Source: Mesorhizobium prunaredense (GTDB lineage Bacteria > Pseudomonadota > Alphaproteobacteria > Rhizobiales > Rhizobiaceae). Taken from it: 64,000 nucleotides of DNA. The notes under the pieces were generated by a model. It was not told where the DNA came from. It saw only the letters and a program-made list of their open reading frames with translations, and ran no database searches. The stretch spans positions 139,994-203,993 of the forward strand of contig NZ_FTPD01000034.1 in the NCBI RefSeq assembly GCF_900156895.1. Reading direction: 5' to 3'. Made by a program: the position numbers and the translations under genes. Of the stretch, positions 1 to 8,900 are shown one piece after another; position 1 is the stretch's first letter; each line of letters starts with the position of its first letter.

Positions 1-66
1 CGCTTCGAGCGCATGGTTGATCTGCTGGCGTCCATATCTGTGAAAATGGAAACTCCGGGAGGAGGA

Positions 67-849
67 ATGGAGCTTCGGTTGGAAGGCAAGGTGGTGCTGG
101 TCACCGGTGCGACGCAAGGCATCGGCCGGGCGATCGCCGAGACGCTGGCGCGTTCCGGTGCCGGCGGCCTGCTGGTCACCGGCCGCGAGCCGGCGCGTGG
201 CAACGAAGTGGCGACGTCGCTCTCCCGGGCCGGCGCGCCAACCGCATTCGTCGCCGCCGATCTGGCGGATACCACGGCGCCGGCGCGGCTGGTTGACGAA
301 TGTATCAGTCGCTTCGGCCGTATCGACGCGCTGGTCAACGCCGCCGGCCTGACCAATCGCGCCTCGTTCCTCGATGCCGATTTTGACGACTGGGCGGCGC
401 TGTTCGCCGTCAACGCGCGGGCGCCGTTCTTCCTCATGCAGGCGGCCATCACGCAGATGCGCAAGCAGGGTCAGGGCGGCGCCATCGTCAACATCCTGTC
501 GATCAACGCGCATTGCGGCTCGCCGGAACTCGCCGTCTATTCGGCCACCAAGGGCGCACTCGCGACGCTGACCCGCAACGCCGCCAACGCGCACCGTTTC
601 GACCGCATCCGCGTCAACGGCATCAATGTCGGCTGGACCGACACGCCGGCCGAACGCATCATGCAGGCCGAGACGCTGGGGCATGGCCCGGGCTGGATCG
701 ACGCCGCCAACGCGTCGCAGCCTTTCGGGCGCCTGCTGGCGGCTGACGAGGTCGCCAACCTCGCTGTCTTCCTGCTCTCCGACGCCTCCGGGCCGATGAC
801 CGGCGCGCTGATCGACCAGGAGCAATGGGTCGTAGGGGCGAACCGGTGA
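67..849 (+). CDS. SDR family NAD(P)-dependent oxidoreductase
   Basis: This is a classical short-chain dehydrogenase of 260 residues. It has the cofactor loop TGATQGIG near the N-terminus, a VNAAG motif, a catalytic Ser at about residue 145 and a YSATK motif giving Tyr158/Lys162. I chose the ATG at 67 because GGAGGAGG lies immediately upstream. Earlier in-frame ATGs at 13 and 46 lack such a site and would add a non-conserved leader. The gene opens a same-strand run with an isomerase and a sugar importer, so it probably oxidises the imported polyol or sugar, or a derivative. The substrate cannot be read from the sequence. The operon may begin upstream of the window. Confidence 0.9.
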   Translation: MELRLEGKVVLVTGATQGIGRAIAETLARSGAGGLLVTGREPARGNEVATSLSRAGAPTAFVAADLADTTAPARLVDECISRFGRIDALVNAAGLTNRASFLDADFDDWAALFAVNARAPFFLMQAAITQMRKQGQGGAIVNILSINAHCGSPELAVYSATKGALATLTRNAANAHRFDRIRVNGINVGWTDTPAERIMQAETLGHGPGWIDAANASQPFGRLLAADEVANLAVFLLSDASGPMTGALIDQEQWVVGANR

Positions 850-928
850 CAGCTTCCGCATCGCCCCACACGGTTGAAGCGGCCCGCACAATCGGCATAG
901 TAGGTCGCCACGACCACGAGAGGGCAAC

Positions 929-1843
929 ATGAAGCTCGGACTGCTCACCGCACCGTTTGCCGATACCCCGCTCGGCGAGGTCGCCGACTGGGCAAGTTCT
1001 GCCGGCTTCGAGGCGCTCGAGATCGCCTGCTGGCCGAAATCCTCAGGCGCTGCCCGGCGCTATGCCGGCACCAGCCATATCGACGCCGCCGCGACCTTGG
1101 CCTCGCAGGCCAAGGAAATCGCCGCCGCACTGGCGGAAGAGAACCTGTCGATCTCGGGCCTCGGCTTTTATCCCAATCCGCTGCATCCCGATGCCGCCCA
1201 CCGCAAGGCCGTCATCGATCATTTGAAGAAGGTGATCGTGCTGGCGAGCCATATGGGCGTGCCGCTGGTCAACACCTTCTGCGGCGGCGACGCTGCAAAA
1301 ACCATCGACGCCAACTGGCAAGAGGCACTCAAACTGTGGCCTGATATCATCGCCCATGCGCGCGACAACGGCGTCAAGCTGGCGTTCGAAAACTGCCCGA
1401 TGATCTTCAGCTATGACGAGTGGCCGGGCGGCCACAACATCGCCTATTCGCCTTATATCTGGCGCCGCATCCTCGAGGCCTGGGGCGGCGATGTCGGCAT
1501 GAATTTCGACCCGTCGCACCTGGTCTGGCAGATGATCGACCAGGCCCGCTTCATCAGGGAGTTTGGTCCGTACATGCTGCATGTTCATGCCAAGGACCTG
1601 ATGATCGATCATGATGGACTTTACGAGCGCGGTATCCTCTCGGCCGGCATGGGCTGGCAGGTGCCGCGCATGCCGGGGCTTGGCGATGTCGACTGGAATG
1701 TGATCTTCTCCGGCCTCTATCGCGTCGGTTACGACGGAGCCATCATCATCGAACACGAGGACCGACGCTTTGAGGGCAGCGACGACGAGGTCAAGCGCGG
1801 CTTTCTGCTCGCCCGCGACGTGCTGCGCCCCTTCGTGAAATGA
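929..1843 (+). CDS. Sugar phosphate isomerase/epimerase (TIM barrel)
   Basis: This 304-residue protein belongs to the xylose-isomerase-like TIM-barrel family. Visible metal-site signatures are LAFENCPM in the middle, NFDPSHLVWQ, HVHAKD, and IIIEHEDRRF near the C-terminus, which supply the Glu, Asp, His and Glu ligands expected for a divalent-metal epimerase or isomerase. It follows the SDR gene by 80 bp with the sequence GAGAGGG just ahead of its ATG. The context of dehydrogenase, isomerase and importer suggests carbohydrate catabolism. The family also includes inosose and keto-inositol enzymes, so the exact substrate stays open. Confidence 0.88.
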   Translation: MKLGLLTAPFADTPLGEVADWASSAGFEALEIACWPKSSGAARRYAGTSHIDAAATLASQAKEIAAALAEENLSISGLGFYPNPLHPDAAHRKAVIDHLKKVIVLASHMGVPLVNTFCGGDAAKTIDANWQEALKLWPDIIAHARDNGVKLAFENCPMIFSYDEWPGGHNIAYSPYIWRRILEAWGGDVGMNFDPSHLVWQMIDQARFIREFGPYMLHVHAKDLMIDHDGLYERGILSAGMGWQVPRMPGLGDVDWNVIFSGLYRVGYDGAIIIEHEDRRFEGSDDEVKRGFLLARDVLRPFVK

Positions 1844-1846
1844 GGC

Positions 1847-1895
1847 CCCTTTTCGAACTGAACTGAAAAGTCCCTTTTTCGTACTGAACTGAAAA
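1847..1895 (+). repeat. Tandem near-identical ~24-bp repeats ahead of binding-protein gene
   Basis: Two adjacent units (1847-1869 and 1872-1895) share the pattern CCCTTTT-CG-ACTGAACTGAAAA. They differ by one inserted T and one A/T change, with a period of about 25 bp. They fill almost the whole gap between the isomerase stop and the ribosome-binding site of the binding-protein gene. A duplicated regulator site or an RNA element is possible. The repeat itself is directly visible; any function is a guess. Confidence 0.6.
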
Positions 1896-1915
1896 CAATG
1901 TGGAGGACGACTGAA

Positions 1916-2950
1916 ATGAAAAAATTTTTGGCAATGGTCCCGCTGCTTGCCGGCGCGGCGTTTCTGGCTTCGGTGGGCGTCTCGTCGGCTGAAGCCAAAT
2001 ACACGATCGGCGTCTCCAACACGGTGCAGGGCAATGGCTGGCGCGAGGAGATGATCTGCGCCATCAAGGCGCAGGCGCTCGCCTCCGGCGAGGTCACCAA
2101 GCTCAACATCGCCCATCGCAACACCGACGCCGCCGGCCAGCTCGAGGACATCCGCAACCTGATCAGCGCCAAGGTCAACGCCATCGTCGTCAACCCGGCC
2201 GATCCCGCCGGCATCAAGTCAGCGCTCGAGGAAGCCACCAAGGCCGGCATCGTCGTCGTCGCCGTCGACCAGGCGGTCACCGAGCCTTCGGCCTACATCA
2301 TCTCCAACAACCAGGAGCAGTACGCCTATCTCGGCGCCAAATGGCTGTTCCAGCAGATCGGCGGCAAGGGCGACGTCGTCTACATGCGCGGCGCTGCCGG
2401 CGCCTCGGCCGACAGCGACCGCGACAAGGGTTTCAAGAAGGCGCTTGCCGAATTCCCCGACGTCAAGGTCGTGCATGAGGTCTTCACCGGCTGGCAGCAG
2501 GACCAGGGCAAGCAGCAGATCCTCGATTTCATCGCCACCGGAGCGCCGTTCAACGGCATCTGGACCTCGGGCATCGACAATGTGATCGTCGATGCACTGG
2601 TCGAGTCGCAGACGCCGCTGGTGCCGGTGGTCGGCGCCGACAATGCCGGCTTCGTCGGCCAGCTGAACTCGGTCGAGGGCCTTGTCGGCGCGGCGGTGAC
2701 CAACCCCGGTTCGATCGGCGGTGCCGGCGTGACCCTGGCTGTGCAGATCCTGAACGGCAAGAAGCCGGCGGAGCAGACCGTGCTGGTCGAGCCGCAGCTG
2801 TGGGAGAACGCCACCGAAGAGGGCAAGGCCAAGCTGAAAAGCGTAGCCGATCCGTCGCTGAGCCCGGAATGGCCGGTCTCGATCTCCATTCCGGAGTGGA
2901 CCACCTACACCAAGGAGCAGATCATCGCCTGCAAGGGCCCGGGCGAGTAA
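1916..2950 (+). CDS. Sugar ABC transporter substrate-binding protein
   Basis: This 344-residue periplasmic binding protein is of the ribose/galactose type (Peripla_BP_4 fold). It starts with a signal peptide (MKKFLAMVPLLAG...SSAEA) followed by KYTIGVSNTVQGNGW. The ATG at 1916 is preceded by GGAGG at about 1901-1905. A start 18 bases earlier overlaps that site and is rejected. It captures the ligand and delivers it to the ATPase and two permeases downstream. A strong hairpin and a long inverted repeat separate it from the ATPase gene, an arrangement that often lets the binding protein be made in excess. The ligand is unknown; the family binds sugars or polyols. Confidence 0.92.
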   Translation: MKKFLAMVPLLAGAAFLASVGVSSAEAKYTIGVSNTVQGNGWREEMICAIKAQALASGEVTKLNIAHRNTDAAGQLEDIRNLISAKVNAIVVNPADPAGIKSALEEATKAGIVVVAVDQAVTEPSAYIISNNQEQYAYLGAKWLFQQIGGKGDVVYMRGAAGASADSDRDKGFKKALAEFPDVKVVHEVFTGWQQDQGKQQILDFIATGAPFNGIWTSGIDNVIVDALVESQTPLVPVVGADNAGFVGQLNSVEGLVGAAVTNPGSIGGAGVTLAVQILNGKKPAEQTVLVEPQLWENATEEGKAKLKSVADPSLSPEWPVSISIPEWTTYTKEQIIACKGPGE

Positions 2951-2965
2951 AGATGGCTTCGAGCC

Positions 2966-3002
2966 GTAGCGCGAGGACGGCGAACTGCCGTCCTCGCGCT
3001 AC
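2966..3002 (+). terminator. Strong intra-operon hairpin after binding-protein gene
   Basis: A perfect 15-bp stem (2966-2980 paired with 2988-3002, arm GTAGCGCGAGGACGG) encloses a 7-nt loop just 15 bp after the stop codon. There is no T tract behind it, so it is more likely a 3'-end stabilising or attenuating hairpin than a complete intrinsic terminator. Confidence 0.6.
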
Positions 3003-3016
3003 AAAGAGTTGATAGA

Positions 3017-3202
3017 CTGGCGCTCTACGGCGCCCCCCTCTGTCCTGCCGGACATTTCCCCCACGAGGGGGGAGATCAGCCGTCACCGATGCTTTGGCCA
3101 ATCTTCGGCGTTGAAAGAAGAGAGCCGGCGTCAAAGCTGCCAATCTCCCCCCTTGTGGGGGAGATGTCCGGCAGGACAGAGGGGGGCGCCGTAGAGCGCC
3201 AG
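3017..3202. repeat. Long inverted repeat element, copy A
   Basis: The outer arms are exact inverted repeats of about 36 bp (CTGGCGCTCTACGGCGCC... and its complement). Each arm contains nested small hairpins: TGTCC-TGCC-GGACA, and a C-rich/G-rich hairpin beginning ATTTCCCCC or ending GGGGGAGAT. The centre is unrelated sequence. The same element recurs at 5779, 26098 and, with variant stems, 60928. It lies inside the transporter operon between the binding-protein and ATPase genes and looks like a rhizobial RIME/REP-type mosaic element. It codes for nothing. Confidence 0.85.
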
Positions 3203-3234
3203 CAAGAGAGTTTCTGAATCGAGAGCAACGCGAT

Positions 3235-4773
3235 TTGACCACCAGCCCCCTCCTGGACGCCACCGGCGTCGTGAAAACCTACGGCGCCGTGGTGGCGTTG
3301 CGCAATGCGTCGCTGTCGGTTCTGCCGGGCGAGGTGCACGCCCTGATGGGCGCCAATGGCGCCGGCAAATCGACGCTGGTCAAAATCCTGACCGGCGCCA
3401 TCCGCGCCGATGCCGGGCATATCCTGATCCGCGGCGAAGCCCGCGACGTGCGCTCGCCTGCCGATGCGCGCCGCGCCGGCCTGCTTCCCGTCTACCAGGA
3501 ACCGTCGCTGATCCCCGATCTCGACGTCGCCTCCAACCTTCGCCTGACCGACACGCCGGTCGAGCCGTTCCGCGCCTGGGTGCGCGAACTCGGCATTCCC
3601 GACCTCGACATCCGCGACACCGCGCGCGACATCCCGCTGGCCGTGCTGCGCGTGCTCGATCTGGCGCGCGCGCTGGCGGTCGAGCCCGACGTTCTGCTGC
3701 TCGACGAGATGACCGCGGCACTGCCGGCGAACCTTGCCGAAAAGGTGCTTGAGGTCATTCGCCGCCAGGGCGACAGCGGTCGTTCGGTGATCTTCATTTC
3801 CCACCGTTTCGTCGAGATATCGGCGCTTTGCGACCGCGCCACTGTGCTTCGCGACGGAGAGACCGTCGGCGTCGTCGACATCGAGCCGGGCGTCGAGGAG
3901 CGCATCGTCGAGATGATGCTCGGCGCCAAGGTCGAGAAGACGCGCGTGGCGGCGTGCCAGGCGAGCCAGGCCGCTTCGCCTGGGGATAGCCGTCCGCGCC
4001 TCGGCGTGGCGAACCTTCGTGTCGGCAGCAAGCTCAACGACGTGTCGTTCGATCTGGTGAACGGCGAAGTCGCGGGCGTGATCGCGCTCGAGGGGCAAGG
4101 CCAGGACGAGCTGTTCGCTGCGCTTGCCGGCTCCATCCGGCCGTCCGGCGGCACCATCGAAGTCGACGGGAAGCCGGTGAAATTCGCTCATCCGGCGGAT
4201 GCGATCCGCGCCGGCATTGCCTATGTGCCCGGCGACCGCACCGAAGCGCTGACCATGCAGCGCTCGGTGCGCGAAAACATCGCGCTCCCGTTCAGCGCCG
4301 CCTTGCGCAACTGGGGACCGATCAACATGGCACAGGAACGCTCGACGGTCGTCAGCGCGATCGAGCGTCTGCAGATCGACACCCGTGCCCAGCGCGAGGT
4401 ACAGCGCCTGTCCGGCGGCAACCAGCAGAAGGTGACGATCGCCCGCTGGATCGCCGCCGAGGCACAGACCATCCTCTGCTTCGACCCGACGCGCGGTATC
4501 GATGTCGGCACCAAGCAGGAGATTTACAAGCTGCTGCGCGAACTCGCCGACCAGGGCAAGTCGGTGCTGTTCTATACATCCGAGCTCGAGGAGGTGCAGC
4601 GTGTCTGCGATCGCGTCATCGTCATCTTTGGGGGACGCGTCGTCGATGTCTTCCCCGTCGAACTCGCCGACGAGCCGGCACTGATGCGCGCCGCCTATGG
4701 CTTGCCGCGCGGCGCCAAGGCTGACGTCGGCATTCTTGCCGATATCCACTCGAGCCCGGTGGCGAAACCTTGA
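3235..4773 (+). CDS. Sugar ABC transporter ATP-binding protein (two fused ATPase domains)
   Basis: This 512-residue protein has two nucleotide-binding domains in tandem, as in RbsA/XylG. Domain 1 has Walker A GANGAGKST (about residues 39-47) and Walker B VLLLDEMTA, but its signature is degenerate (no LSGGQ). Domain 2 has signature LSGGNQQK and Walker B ILCFDPTRG, but its Walker A is replaced by EGQGQDEL. One complete composite ATP site may therefore do most of the work. The start is TTG at 3235, because no ATG precedes the conserved N-terminus. The stop overlaps the next gene. It energises uptake with permeases 4770-5741 and 5995-6975. Confidence 0.92.
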   Translation: MTTSPLLDATGVVKTYGAVVALRNASLSVLPGEVHALMGANGAGKSTLVKILTGAIRADAGHILIRGEARDVRSPADARRAGLLPVYQEPSLIPDLDVASNLRLTDTPVEPFRAWVRELGIPDLDIRDTARDIPLAVLRVLDLARALAVEPDVLLLDEMTAALPANLAEKVLEVIRRQGDSGRSVIFISHRFVEISALCDRATVLRDGETVGVVDIEPGVEERIVEMMLGAKVEKTRVAACQASQAASPGDSRPRLGVANLRVGSKLNDVSFDLVNGEVAGVIALEGQGQDELFAALAGSIRPSGGTIEVDGKPVKFAHPADAIRAGIAYVPGDRTEALTMQRSVRENIALPFSAALRNWGPINMAQERSTVVSAIERLQIDTRAQREVQRLSGGNQQKVTIARWIAAEAQTILCFDPTRGIDVGTKQEIYKLLRELADQGKSVLFYTSELEEVQRVCDRVIVIFGGRVVDVFPVELADEPALMRAAYGLPRGAKADVGILADIHSSPVAKP

Positions 4774-5741
4774 CCCGCCTCGTCCGCCGTCAGGGCTGGG
4801 TCGCCGGCCTGCTCGTCCTGTTCGTGGTCCTGTTGGTGATCACCAGGCTCATCCAGCCGGGCTATGGCAGCGGCGATTTCGGCTCGCTGGTGCGCGCGGT
4901 GCTGCCTTACGCCTTTGCCGTCGCCGCCCAGACGATTGTCGTCATCGCCGGCGGCATCGATCTTTCCGTCGGCGCCATGATGGCGCTGACCAGCGTCACC
5001 GCCGCCTCGATGATGGACGGCGCCAGCGAGGAATACGCGCTTTTCGTCGTGCCGTTCGTGCTGGCGATGGGGCTGGTGCTGGGCGCCGTCAACGGCATGC
5101 TGATCGTCGTCACCCGCGTGCCCGATATCGTCGTCACGCTGGCCACCCTCTTCGTCCTGCAGGGCGCGGCGCTGCTGGTCCTCGGTGCGCCCGGCGGCGC
5201 GGTGGCTGAATGGCTAAGGGCGACCATCGTCGGCACCGTCTCGATCCCGGGCTTGCCAGAACTCTCTGCCTGGATACCGAAGGCGCTGGTGCTGCTGGTC
5301 GTCTGCCTTTGCATCATCTGGATACCGCTCAAACGCTCAAAACTCGGCCTGTCAATCTATGCCATCGGCAGCAGCGAGCTCGCCGCGTTTCGCAGCGGCG
5401 TGCCGGTCGCGCGCACCAGGATCATCGCCTATGCCCTGTCGGGGCTTTTCGCTGCCATGGGCGGGCTGGCGCTGACCATGAGCACAGGCATCGGCGCCCC
5501 CATTCCCGGCCCCTATCTTCTGGCCAGCGTGGCGGCGGTCGTGCTCGGCGGCGTCGCACTAGGCGGCGGCAAGGGCGGATTGCTCGGCCCGATCGTCGCC
5601 GTCTTCGTGCTGCGGCTGGTGCGCACCGACCTGACGCTGCTCGCCATCGATCCCAACGTCACCGCAATCATCGAGGGCGCCATCATGGTCGCCGTCGTCA
5701 TGTTCGGCGCCTTCATCACCATGCGGAGCCGGCAATCATGA
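4770..5741 (+). CDS. Sugar ABC transporter permease 1
   Basis: This 323-residue, strongly hydrophobic membrane protein is of the BPD_transp_2 type (RbsC-like). The diagnostic motif AGGIDLSVGAMMAL and a C-terminal GGVALGGGKGG region are present. It begins with TTG overlapping the ATPase stop (TTGA at 4770-4773), so the two are translationally coupled. It forms one half of the membrane channel. A second permease gene follows after an inserted repeat element. Confidence 0.9.
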   Translation: MTRLVRRQGWVAGLLVLFVVLLVITRLIQPGYGSGDFGSLVRAVLPYAFAVAAQTIVVIAGGIDLSVGAMMALTSVTAASMMDGASEEYALFVVPFVLAMGLVLGAVNGMLIVVTRVPDIVVTLATLFVLQGAALLVLGAPGGAVAEWLRATIVGTVSIPGLPELSAWIPKALVLLVVCLCIIWIPLKRSKLGLSIYAIGSSELAAFRSGVPVARTRIIAYALSGLFAAMGGLALTMSTGIGAPIPGPYLLASVAAVVLGGVALGGGKGGLLGPIVAVFVLRLVRTDLTLLAIDPNVTAIIEGAIMVAVVMFGAFITMRSRQS

Positions 5742-5778
5742 GCAATGACGAGAGGCTGGTTTACGGAGTCGGCGATCC

Positions 5779-5944
5779 ACGGCGCCCCCCTCTGTCCTGC
5801 CGGACATCTCCCCCACTTGGGGGGAGATCGGCCGTCGCCACGCTTTTCGCCAACTGTCGGCATTCCAAGAATGAACGAGGCGCCGAAACTGCCAATCTCC
5901 CCACCCGTGGGGGAGATGTCCGGCAGGACAGAGGGGGGCGCCGT
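5779..5944. repeat. Long inverted repeat element, copy B
   Basis: This is the same element as at 3017-3202. The left arm starts ACGGCGCCCCCCTCTG and the right arm ends with its complement. Both arms carry the nested TGTCC-TGCC-GGACA hairpin and the ATCTCCCCC...GGGGGAGAT hairpin. It separates the two permease genes of the sugar importer. Short open frames through it are artefacts of the repeat. Confidence 0.85.
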
Positions 5945-5994
5945 AGAACACCATCCTCTCCCGGCATCGCGCCACCCCAATCGCGAGCAATCCC

Positions 5995-6975
5995 ATGAGC
6001 ACGACCGCGATCCAACCCGTCCCCTTCGGCCGCCGCCTCAAGCGCTTCATGGCCGACCGGCCGCTGATCCCGCTGATCATCCTGCTGGTCATCCTGGTGC
6101 TGGTGCTGCAGATCCTGCGCCCCGGCATCGTCAACGAGCGCTGGCTCGCCAACACCGTCAAGTTCGCCATCCCGCTGGCAATCCTGGCCGGTTGCCAGAC
6201 GATGACCATGCTGACCGGCGGCATCGACCTGTCGGTCGGAACCGTGGCGACGATGAGCGCCTTCATCATGGCGACGCAGGTCGTCAATCATGACCCGGCG
6301 GTGGCGATCCTCATCGCCTTGGTGCCGGCGGTGCTGATCGGCCTGGTCAACGGCATCGGCGTTGGCGTGTTTCGCGTGCACCCACTGATCATGACGCTCG
6401 GCACCAGCCTGATCGGCACCGGCTGCCTGCAGGTCTATCAGCGTACCGTCATCGCGTCGGGCGCCAAGATTCCGCCCTTCCTGGCCTGGCTGGGCACCGG
6501 CCTCACCTATGGCGTGCCCAACGCGCTGCTGCTGTTCGTGCCCATCGCGGTCCTCATCGTCTTCACCTTGAACCGCACCGGCTTTGGCCGCCTGCTTTAC
6601 GCAGTCGGCGACAATGAAGGCGCAGCACGCCTGTCCGGCGTCCGCTACTGGCAGGTAATCACCGCGCTCTACGTCATCTCCAGCGTGCTCGCCGGCATCA
6701 CCGGGCTGCTCTATATCGGCCTGATCAAGGCGCCGTCGCTGTCGCTCGCCGAGCCGCTGGTGCTGCCTTCGGTGGCCGCCGCGGTGATCGGCGGCACCTC
6801 GATCTTCGGCGGCCGCGGCGGCTACACCGGCACCATCATCGGGGCGCTGATCCTCACCGTGCTGACGACGCTGCTGACTATCCTGCAAATGCCGGAAGGC
6901 GCGCGGCGGATATTGTTTGGGCTGATCGTGCTGTTCGTGACGGCGGCGTATTTGCGGATTATTGAGGATCGGTAG
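5995..6975 (+). CDS. Sugar ABC transporter permease 2
   Basis: This 326-residue RbsC-like permease has the family motif GGIDLSVGTVATM and the C-terminal GGTSIFGGRGGYTG region. Its ATG at 5995 follows the end of the inverted repeat by about 50 bp. With the permease at 4770-5741 it would make a heterodimeric channel, which differs from the usual RbsC homodimer. It is the last gene of the sugar operon. The 147 bp to the next, convergent gene show no clear terminator. Confidence 0.9.
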   Translation: MSTTAIQPVPFGRRLKRFMADRPLIPLIILLVILVLVLQILRPGIVNERWLANTVKFAIPLAILAGCQTMTMLTGGIDLSVGTVATMSAFIMATQVVNHDPAVAILIALVPAVLIGLVNGIGVGVFRVHPLIMTLGTSLIGTGCLQVYQRTVIASGAKIPPFLAWLGTGLTYGVPNALLLFVPIAVLIVFTLNRTGFGRLLYAVGDNEGAARLSGVRYWQVITALYVISSVLAGITGLLYIGLIKAPSLSLAEPLVLPSVAAAVIGGTSIFGGRGGYTGTIIGALILTVLTTLLTILQMPEGARRILFGLIVLFVTAAYLRIIEDR

Positions 6976-7122
6976 GGGGCCGCGCTGAGGCGAATGGCTG
7001 CGGGGTGGAAAGGGGACGTCGAAGCCCTCGCCGCTTCCGGACCTCGGATTATGACTTAGCCCGCGTGGTCTCTCATGGACGGCCCCGGCAAGCAGCACCT
7101 CTGACGGTGGACAGTAAATCCG

Positions 7123-7722
7123 TTACTGCTCCTTCTTGAACAGGTCCTGGAAGATCAGCTGGCCCCAAGTGCGGCCGCGTGCGTGCACCAGCGCGCCATC
7201 CTCGTTGAGTTTTCCCAGCTTGATGGGTGCGAACCCGAGTTGTTTGGCCAAATCCGCCACGGGAGCGATCGCGTCCTCGTCGTCGCTCGACAGAAAGACG
7301 ACCCGATGGCCCCCCTCGACTATCGGATTGGCAGCCAGGGTGGCCGCAAGCAGGTGATTGAAACCTTTCACGAACTTAGCGCCGGTGAACGACTTCGCAA
7401 CGAAGGCGGAGGACGGGAGGCCGTCCAACTTCTCAAGGGGAACTAACGCGTTCATCGCGTCGATGACCGTCTTGCCTTTCCAGCTCGGCAGGGCCTTCGC
7501 AACCTCGCGATGTTCCCCGAACGGGACCGCCAAGATGATTGTGTCGGCCTCGAGTGCATCCCGCAGCGACTTGGCGACGACCGTGGGTCCAATCGCCCGA
7601 GCCTGCGGCGCCAACGCCTCGGGCGGCCGGCGGCTAGCGACGGTCACGTCGATGTTTTTACGGGCGAAGGCGTGGGCGAGGGCCTGGCCTATCTTACCGA
7701 ATCCTACAATCGCATAGCGCAT
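7123..7722 (-). CDS. NAD(P)-binding reductase of the F420-dependent NADP reductase fold
   Basis: This 199-residue protein is a single Rossmann domain beginning MRYAIVGFGKIGQALAHAF, followed by a VASRR segment suited to NADP phosphate binding and a VIDAMNAL strand. It resembles the NADPH:F420 reductase/ProC-like N-terminal domain family, many of which act without F420. The start at 7722 is chosen because GGAGAAG lies just upstream; a longer in-frame start at 7797 has no site. It is on the same strand as the SDR 7896-8633 and may share its control by the neighbouring LysR gene. Its substrate is unknown. Confidence 0.8.
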   Translation of the reverse strand: MRYAIVGFGKIGQALAHAFARKNIDVTVASRRPPEALAPQARAIGPTVVAKSLRDALEADTIILAVPFGEHREVAKALPSWKGKTVIDAMNALVPLEKLDGLPSSAFVAKSFTGAKFVKGFNHLLAATLAANPIVEGGHRVVFLSSDDEDAIAPVADLAKQLGFAPIKLGKLNEDGALVHARGRTWGQLIFQDLFKKEQ

Positions 7723-7895
7723 AATACTTCTCCAATCCGTGTTAAAACTAAAGTTCGCGAAGCGAACGTTGGCTAGGTTGCTCGCCCAATCGATCACGTT
7801 CTGTGTGCACGCCTGGGAACGAGCAGCGTCAGCGCTCTAGGCTCCGCGCCTGGTGATCCCGCGATTGGAGGGCCAACCGCGGGACGGCGTCGGGG

Positions 7896-8633
7896 TCAGA
7901 CCTGCGACATGCCCCCGTCGACAACGAGATCGATGGCCGTCGTGAAACGACTGTCGTCCGAGGCGAGATAGAGGACCGCAGCCGCGATCTCCTTAGAAAG
8001 CCCGAAGCGTCCCAACGGAACCAGCGAGACGAAGAAGTCCGTCAACTCCTGAGAAATTTGGGCGAAGGCCGCCGTGTCACCGATCGCTCCCGGACTAATG
8101 CTGTTCACCCGGATCTTTCGGTCCTTCAGGTCGTTCGTCCAGCTTCGCGCGAACGACCTGACCGCCGCCTTGGCAGCCGCGTACAAGCTTGCCCCAGCAT
8201 ATCCCTTGAGGTGCGCGTTCGAGGCGTTGAGGATGATCGAGCCGCCCTCGCGCATCAGGGGTAGCGCCTTTTGGACGGTGAACAGCGTACCGCGGACGTT
8301 GAGATTGAGCGTATCGTCGACCAACTGGTCTGAGATCAACCCTATCGGCTTGTCGACTTCTCCGCCGCCGGCGCTGGCGAAGACGATGTCGATGTGGCCC
8401 TTTACGGATTTCACCTTCTCGTAGAGCCGGTCGAGGTCCGCCAGGTTGGCCGAGTCGGCGCGCACGCCGGTCACGTTGCGGCCAATCGCCTTCACCGCCT
8501 CGTCGAGGACCTCCTGCCGCCGGCCGGTGATGAACACATGGGCCCCTTCTTCGACGAATAGTTTCGCCGTCTCAAGCGCCATACCGGAGGTACCACCCGT
8601 GATGACTGCAACCTTACCTTCAAGCTTTCCCAT
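7896..8633 (-). CDS. SDR family oxidoreductase
   Basis: This 245-residue short-chain dehydrogenase has the catalytic YAAAK motif, the NASNAH Ser region and the SPGAIGDTAA segment. The glycine loop reads TGGTSGMALE, so the usual last Gly (GIG) is Ala, a conservative oddity. The ATG at 8633 follows GGAGAAGG. It is transcribed divergently from the LysR-type gene at 8901, the classic arrangement for a LysR regulator and its target. The intervening 267 bp would hold both promoters; I see no unambiguous operator there. Confidence 0.88.
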   Translation of the reverse strand: MGKLEGKVAVITGGTSGMALETAKLFVEEGAHVFITGRRQEVLDEAVKAIGRNVTGVRADSANLADLDRLYEKVKSVKGHIDIVFASAGGGEVDKPIGLISDQLVDDTLNLNVRGTLFTVQKALPLMREGGSIILNASNAHLKGYAGASLYAAAKAAVRSFARSWTNDLKDRKIRVNSISPGAIGDTAAFAQISQELTDFFVSLVPLGRFGLSKEIAAAVLYLASDDSRFTTAIDLVVDGGMSQV

Positions 8634-8900
8634 ACCTTCTCCTGTCGTGGCGTCGGGACAGCATCTGGCCCCGAGACCCTCGAAATGGGTCCGCCGGCAT
8701 CAGTTGTTGAGTGCGGAAGCGCGCACATCGGTGGTGCAAAATCGATCCGGCTGGACGACTGGCGCCAGCCGCGACGATCGGTGTCCGCCGTTCGGAATTG
8801 GGCCGCGCTCGCGACATAGGCTATGATGACCGCCCGTACTGCTGTTCGATGTGTTAGATACGGGCTTTGGAAGGCGCACCCCGCGGTGCGGGATTGCACC

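Noticed and set aside
3017..3202. Possible CRISPR-like array from the repeated TGTCC hairpins
   Set aside because: Only two inverted arms per element, with no regular spacers and no cas genes; it fits a dispersed palindromic repeat.
3076..4749. A 557-codon minus-strand open frame across the sugar ATPase gene
   Set aside because: It mirrors codon bias of the real gene on the other strand; part of it runs through the repeat element at 3017-3202.
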